Source: Clostridiaceae bacterium | GTDB taxonomy: Bacteria > Bacillota > Clostridia > Lachnospirales > Lachnospiraceae | Direction of reading: 5' to 3' | Assembly (NCBI GenBank): GCA_910575795.1 | Contig: CAJTGE010000026.1 | Span: 20,494-84,493, forward strand | DNA length: 64,000 nucleotides | Shown here: positions 60,535 through 64,000 of the stretch, piece after piece | How the letters are laid out: each line of letters starts with the position of its first letter | Position numbering within the stretch: position 1 is the first letter of the stretch | The notes under the pieces: generated by a model | What the model was told of the DNA's origin: nothing | What the model saw: the letters and a program-made list of their open reading frames with translations, nothing else | The model's database searches: none | Position numbers and translations under genes: made by a program

Positions 60535-60613
60535 AATATCCTCCTCATCGCGGGCCTCATACCCGCCTGAAACCAGTACGCGGGAAAGGGCCTGTGCTTT
60601 TTAACGCAATGAC

Positions 60614-60642
60614 ATATTATCATACTAAAGTGAATCTGTAAA
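60614..60642 (-). promoter_or_regulatory. SigA-type promoter of the amino acid ABC operon
   Basis: Minus strand TTTACA, 17-base spacer, TAATAT, about 80 bases before the binding-protein ATG. Confidence 0.65.
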
Positions 60643-60725
60643 GAGCTTTTGTGAAAAATCAAAAATATGATATAATAGTATCCTGATACGTTCACATTTC
60701 ACCAAATAGCTTGTGCACATTATCC

Positions 60726-61457
60726 TCATTGAAAAACAATATCCAGCCACTTCCTATACCACATTGGGATATTCCTGGATACTTTTATCGCCTCCCCGTT
60801 TTTATATATGGCAAATCTCCTAAATTGTGCCGTATTGTCATATAACGCTGCCAGATCACATAATCCCAGTACCCTTTTCAGATTCCTCAGACTCTCCTCA
60901 TACCGCCTGTCAACATCCTGGTCAGGAATCCCATGACCTCCCATTTTTACCCGCTGGGCAATACGCAGTTTTGCAGTCTGTGAGGAATCCACCCCAACAT
61001 AATGCATTTCGATCATATATCCGGCCTCTTTTGCCCTCTGTATGGTTTTTATAACCGAATGGCCGCATAGTGTTGTCTCCTGATTAAAAGCAACACCCCG
61101 CGATAAATAATCATTGAGACGGGCCACTGCTATTTTGCCTGCCTTTATCAGATCAGAGGCATTCCCCCAGTCTCCAAACTCCCGGAGAATCTCATCCGTA
61201 TTAATCCTAGAGCGTGTTTGAAAATTCATTCCTGGCATCTGCACGCGCCACTTCGCGGTATATTTGGGCCAAATTCACTTAACGCAGCCCGCTGCGCCGC
61301 GTTCATTTGGCCCAAATCTCCCACAAAGTGGCACGCACAGCTACCAGAAAGCAATTTTCAAACACGCTCTAGGCATGCTGTCTTTATATCGGGTCGTCCG
61401 ATATAATGTAGATTTCCCGGCGCCATTTACTCCGGCATATAAAATATACCGCTTCAT
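60726..61457 (-). pseudogene. Zeta-toxin-like P-loop kinase interrupted by a MITE
   Basis: Two pieces of one gene. From the ATG at 61457: MKRYILYAGVNGAGKSTLYR (Walker A) ... KDSMP, then the MITE with an in-element stop. After the element: RINTDEILREFGDWGNASDL, NQETTLCGHSVIKTIQRAKE, MIEMHYVGVDSS and DVDRRYEESLRNL, ending at 60726. Removing 158 bp plus one CTAG copy restores a single ~189-residue reading frame. The family resembles zeta toxin/UDP-GlcNAc kinase-type ATPases widely found as chromosomal genes in Firmicutes. The downstream piece could be read from an ATG in the MITE (61244), but without the P-loop it should be inactive. Confidence 0.85.
61207..61372. mobile_element. 158-bp MITE with 16-bp terminal inverted repeats and CTAG target duplication
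   Basis: AGCGTGTTTGAAAATT at 61211-61226 is inverted at 61353-61368, flanked on both sides by CTAG (61207-61210, 61369-61372). Internally it is nearly one long palindrome (GCGCCACTT/AAGTGGC, TTTGGGCCAAAT/ATTTGGCCCAAA, AACGC around a GC hairpin). CTAG (YTAR) duplications and these ends fit IS5-group transposases. No coding capacity, so it was moved in trans. Confidence 0.92.
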
Positions 61458-61637
61458 TTAAAACTCCTTTCGGGCAATAACTTCTCTCTGCTTCCTCTGC
61501 AGAATAAAATCACTTAACAGCGAAAAGAACTCCCCTTCTTCCTCTGTCTCAGCATTCAGCACCAGTTCCATGGTTTCCTCTATGTCCATATCCCTGCATG
61601 TATCGTATAGTTTTTTTGCCGCCCCTGTCCCGGACAT
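61458..61637 (-). CDS. 59-residue acidic protein preceding the zeta-like gene (putative antitoxin)
   Basis: Reads MSGTGAAKKLYDTCRDMDIE, then ETMELVLNAETEEEGEFFSL and a basic end (QRKQREVIARKEF). AGGAGGTG lies ahead of the ATG, and its TAA is directly followed by the ATG of the zeta-like gene, so the two are coupled. Small, helical, acidic and immediately upstream of a zeta-type kinase: this is antitoxin geometry, although I do not recognise the family. Confidence 0.7.
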   Translation of the reverse strand: MSGTGAAKKLYDTCRDMDIEETMELVLNAETEEEGEFFSLLSDFILQRKQREVIARKEF

Positions 61638-61944
61638 AACCGCACCTCCTCATATCCAACAGCCATTCATCATACCAATTCTTAACCTAATTATACACAA
61701 AACAGGGCCCAATGAAAAGTACCAGCTAACGTTACGGTTCACACACCAGCTAATGCGGGGGCGCTTTTTGTGAATGCAGCGCAGCACAAGTCACAGGCTG
61801 CAGGCTGCCTTGGAGCGAGCCTGACGCTGGCGGCCTCTTCACGATAAACTATATCCCGCGCATCTTTCACCGCCAGATTCCTCAATATCAAACGCAAATT
61901 CTGACGAACCATCGTAATTCCCCCCGCCAACCACAACTTTTAAC

Positions 61945-61973
61945 TTGCAACATCCCCCGGAAGTCATTATAAT
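61945..61973 (+). promoter_or_regulatory. SigA-type promoter for ilvE
   Basis: TTGCAA, 17-base spacer, TATAAT. The leader to the ATG is about 60 bases with no T-box-like structure. The rest of 61638-61944 has only a weak minus-strand ORF that I do not accept. Confidence 0.75.
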
Positions 61974-62038
61974 AGTAAATCATATGTTTTAATACTGTAA
62001 CACATTAATATCAAACAAACCAGAGATAGGAGAACCTT

Positions 62039-63064
62039 ATGGAAAAAAAGAACATTGACTGGGCAAATATTGGTTTTGGCTACATCCAGACCGATTACCG
62101 CTATGTATCCCAGTATAAGGACGGCGCATGGGACGAAGGCGCGCTGATCACGGATCCGACGATTACCTTGAGCGAATGCGCCTGCGTGCTGCAGTACGCG
62201 CAGACATGCTTTGAAGGCTTAAAAGCCTACACAACCGAGGACGGCCATATTGTAGCCTTCCGTCCCGACTTAAACGCAGAGCGCATGATGAATTCCGCCG
62301 CCGGCTTAGAGATGCCGCCGTTCCCCAAGGAGCGTTTCATTGACGCGGTTCAGAAGGTTGTGGAGGCCAACGCCGCTTATGTGCCGCCCTATGGCTCCGG
62401 CGCAAGCCTGTATCTGCGGCCCTACATGTTCGGCTTCAATTCCGTGATTGGCGTAAAACCAGCCACAGAGTATCAATTCCGCATCTTTGCCACTCCCGTA
62501 GGCCCCTATTTTAAAGGCGGCGCGAAGCCGATCACGATCCGCGTAAGCGATTTTGACCGCGCAGCCCCGCGCGGGACCGGACATATCAAAGCGGGCCTGA
62601 ATTATGCCATGAGCCTTCACGCGATCGTGGACGCCCACAATCAGGGCTTTGACGAGAATGTATACTTAGATCCCGGGACGCGCACGAAGATTGAAGAGAC
62701 GGGCGGCGCCAACCTGATTTTCATAACCAAAGACAATAAGGTCGTTACCCCGAAGTCTTCCAGCATCCTTCCGTCCATCACGCGCCGCTCCATCCTCCAG
62801 GCCGCCAGGGATTACCTTGGACTGGAGACAGAGGAACGTGAAATCCTGCTTGAGGAAGTGAAAGATTTTGCAGAATGCGGCCTGTGCGGCACGGCAGCCG
62901 TGATCTCTCCGGTAGGCAAGATTGTTGATCACGGAAACGAGATCTGCTTCCCGAGCGGTATGGAGAAGATGGGGCCTGTCACACAAAAGCTGTACGATAC
63001 CCTGACCGGGATCCAGATGGGGCGCATCAAGGCTCCGGAGGGATGGATTAAGGTGATTCAATAA
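62039..63064 (+). CDS. ilvE: Branched-chain amino acid aminotransferase
   Basis: A 341-residue fold-type IV PLP transaminase for leucine, isoleucine and valine. LQYAQTCFEGLKAYTTEDGH, FRPDLNAERMMNSAAGLEMP, GASLYLRPYMFG, Schiff-base lysine in TGHIKAGLNYAMSLHA (about 186), ETGGANLIFI and SILPSITRRSILQ. GATAGGAGAA precedes the ATG. No other ilv or leu gene is adjacent. Confidence 0.96.
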   Translation: MEKKNIDWANIGFGYIQTDYRYVSQYKDGAWDEGALITDPTITLSECACVLQYAQTCFEGLKAYTTEDGHIVAFRPDLNAERMMNSAAGLEMPPFPKERFIDAVQKVVEANAAYVPPYGSGASLYLRPYMFGFNSVIGVKPATEYQFRIFATPVGPYFKGGAKPITIRVSDFDRAAPRGTGHIKAGLNYAMSLHAIVDAHNQGFDENVYLDPGTRTKIEETGGANLIFITKDNKVVTPKSSSILPSITRRSILQAARDYLGLETEEREILLEEVKDFAECGLCGTAAVISPVGKIVDHGNEICFPSGMEKMGPVTQKLYDTLTGIQMGRIKAPEGWIKVIQ

Positions 63065-63264
63065 AAAAATGGAGCTCAGGTTGTCCGAGGCGTTACAAAA
63101 AATGGAACCAAACGGATTTTTTTACAAAGCTCTTTAAATACAGGTCCGCCGGTGTGTTTGAGGGGTTCTCTGTTCTAGTGTTCCATCCGGACAGTTTTTA
63201 GAGTTTACATTCCTGTCAAATAGTGTTATATTTTATGAAAAAAGGTATTTGGAGGATGCAGGCT

Positions 63265-64000
63265 ATGGCACGCTATATTGTAACTTTAACAGATGATGAG
63301 ATACAGCAATTGAAAGAATTGATACAGAAAGGCGGGAAAGGCTACCGCATAAAACACGCCCAGATACTCTTAAAACTGGATCAGAAGCCCGGTAATGCAG
63401 ACTGGACATATGAGCGTATTAAGCAAGCCTACGGAACCAGCAACGGAACGATTGCAGGCATTGCAAAACGCTTTGTCACAGAAGGGATGGAAGCGGCGCT
63501 TGATCGGAAAAAGCAGCAGAACAGATATCGCAAAGTGACCGGGGATGTGGAGGCCAAAATCTGTACTATCGCCTGCTCGGATGCCCCGGAAGGCCGTTCA
63601 GGCTGGACGATGCAGGCAATCGCGGATGAACTGATCCGCCTGGAAGTTGTGGATTACATCACGGACAGCACCGTCTGTGATGTAATGAAAAAAATGAACT
63701 TAAACCATGGCTTATAAAGGAGTGGTGCATCCCAAAGGCGGGCGCGGAATTTGTGGCCGCCATGGAAGATGTCCTTGAAGTATATCAGCGTCCGTATGAT
63801 CCTCTCCGCCCGGTGATCTGCATTGATGAAACAAATAAACAGCTTATAAAAGAAGAACGCACTCCCTGTGAGCCTGGGAAGCCTGGAAAAGTCGATTCCG
63901 TATATGTCCGGAATGGGGTTGCGGATGTATTCATGATCTCAGAACCGCTTGCGGGCAGGCGTGAAACGGTTGTCACAGAAACACGGAATGCTGTGGATTT
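63265..64000 (+). CDS. IS630-family transposase (frameshifted, 3' end beyond window)
   Basis: First frame from MARYIVTLTDDEIQQLKELI (63265) holds the helix-turn-helix region and AALDRKKQQNRYRKVTGDVE, ending at 63717. The second frame continues the protein as NELKPWLIKEWCIPKAG, AAMEDVLEVYQRPYDPLRP and VICIDETNKQLIKEERTPCE, where VICIDE carries the first catalytic Asp. The frames meet at A7 (63688-63694): a -1 shift or one extra A joins them. IS630 elements are known to use such slippage. The left inverted repeat could not be identified in 63065-63264. Confidence 0.85.

Noticed and set aside
61739..61912. 57-codon minus-strand ORF upstream of ilvE
   Set aside because: A G-rich stretch resembles a ribosome site, but the product (Arg/Ala-rich, ending TKSAPALAGV) shows no family likeness and the region looks like eroded intergenic DNA.
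61937..62038. T-box or other riboswitch before ilvE
   Set aside because: The leader after the predicted promoter is only about 60 bases, with no specifier-type stem or terminator.
63065..63264. Left inverted repeat of the IS630 element
   Set aside because: No repeat end can be fixed without the right end, which lies outside the window.

Overview
The window looks like a chromosome segment of a spore-forming, probably motile Lachnospiraceae-type Firmicute (Clostridium cluster XIVa relative). The grounds are strong AGGAGG-type ribosome sites, moderately high GC, and typical genes: a PotC-PotD fusion, an EndoQ-like/UvrD fusion, VanW and DUF4080 proteins, BioY/BioB, MecA, GdpP-L9-DnaB, a spore amidase (CwlD), and a chemoreceptor with a SigD-like promoter. 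No rRNA, tRNA or CRISPR array was seen.

Layout. 1-6.0 kb: end of a polyamine transporter fusion, a Uma2 nuclease-like gene, nagA, trmL, an aminotransferase/Lrp pair, and two copies of a 139-bp palindromic element whose arms differ between copies but stay self-complementary. 6.0-15.4 kb: one long minus-strand run (EndoQ-like/UvrD fusion, TsaC, radical SAM, exonuclease, small membrane protein, VanW, AIR-synthase-like protein). 15.8-22.1 kb: an AT-rich accessory region in which a 4.6-kb serine-recombinase element splits cwlD exactly at its zinc-binding GHGG motif. Joining the flanks across the 12-bp core restores one in-frame 239-residue CwlD. 22.2-27.4 kb: YitT, a sigma-54 activator and its likely target operon ald-gltS, with a -24/-12 promoter and upstream repeats. 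27.5-29.7 kb: a chemoreceptor.

29.7-41.2 kb holds a poly-gamma-glutamate system. On the plus strand are pgsB, pgsC and pgsW (no pgsA/capA). Divergent to them lie a TRAP-type large permease, a 48-residue membrane protein, two aspartoacylase-like zinc hydrolases, a gamma-glutamyltransferase and a small lipoprotein. A histidine kinase/response regulator pair follows. The two minus-strand operons have near-identical promoters (same -35, same -10, same 17-base spacer, same A-rich upstream tract), so synthesis and breakdown or uptake of gamma-glutamyl material look like one regulon.

41.6-64 kb: DUF2461 and an unusual sigma factor; a GH18 spore-type protein; a Ser/Thr kinase plus a second protein with lysine-less P-loop-like domains, the kinase gene apparently lacking a legal start codon where its ribosome site demands one; mecA, a 56-residue ferredoxin and a class I amidotransferase; a MerR-like gene and the gdpP-rplI-dnaB operon; a threonine aldolase; bioB-bioY behind a BirA box; a polar amino acid ABC transporter; a zeta-toxin-like gene interrupted by a 158-bp MITE with CTAG target duplication; ilvE; and the start of an IS630-family transposase with a frameshift at an A7 run.

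The strongest candidates for undescribed biology are the cwlD-splitting element (possibly a skin-like developmental excision), the poly-gamma-glutamate make-and-recycle cluster, and the 139-bp covarying palindromes. All function calls rest on reading motifs by eye; no database search was run.
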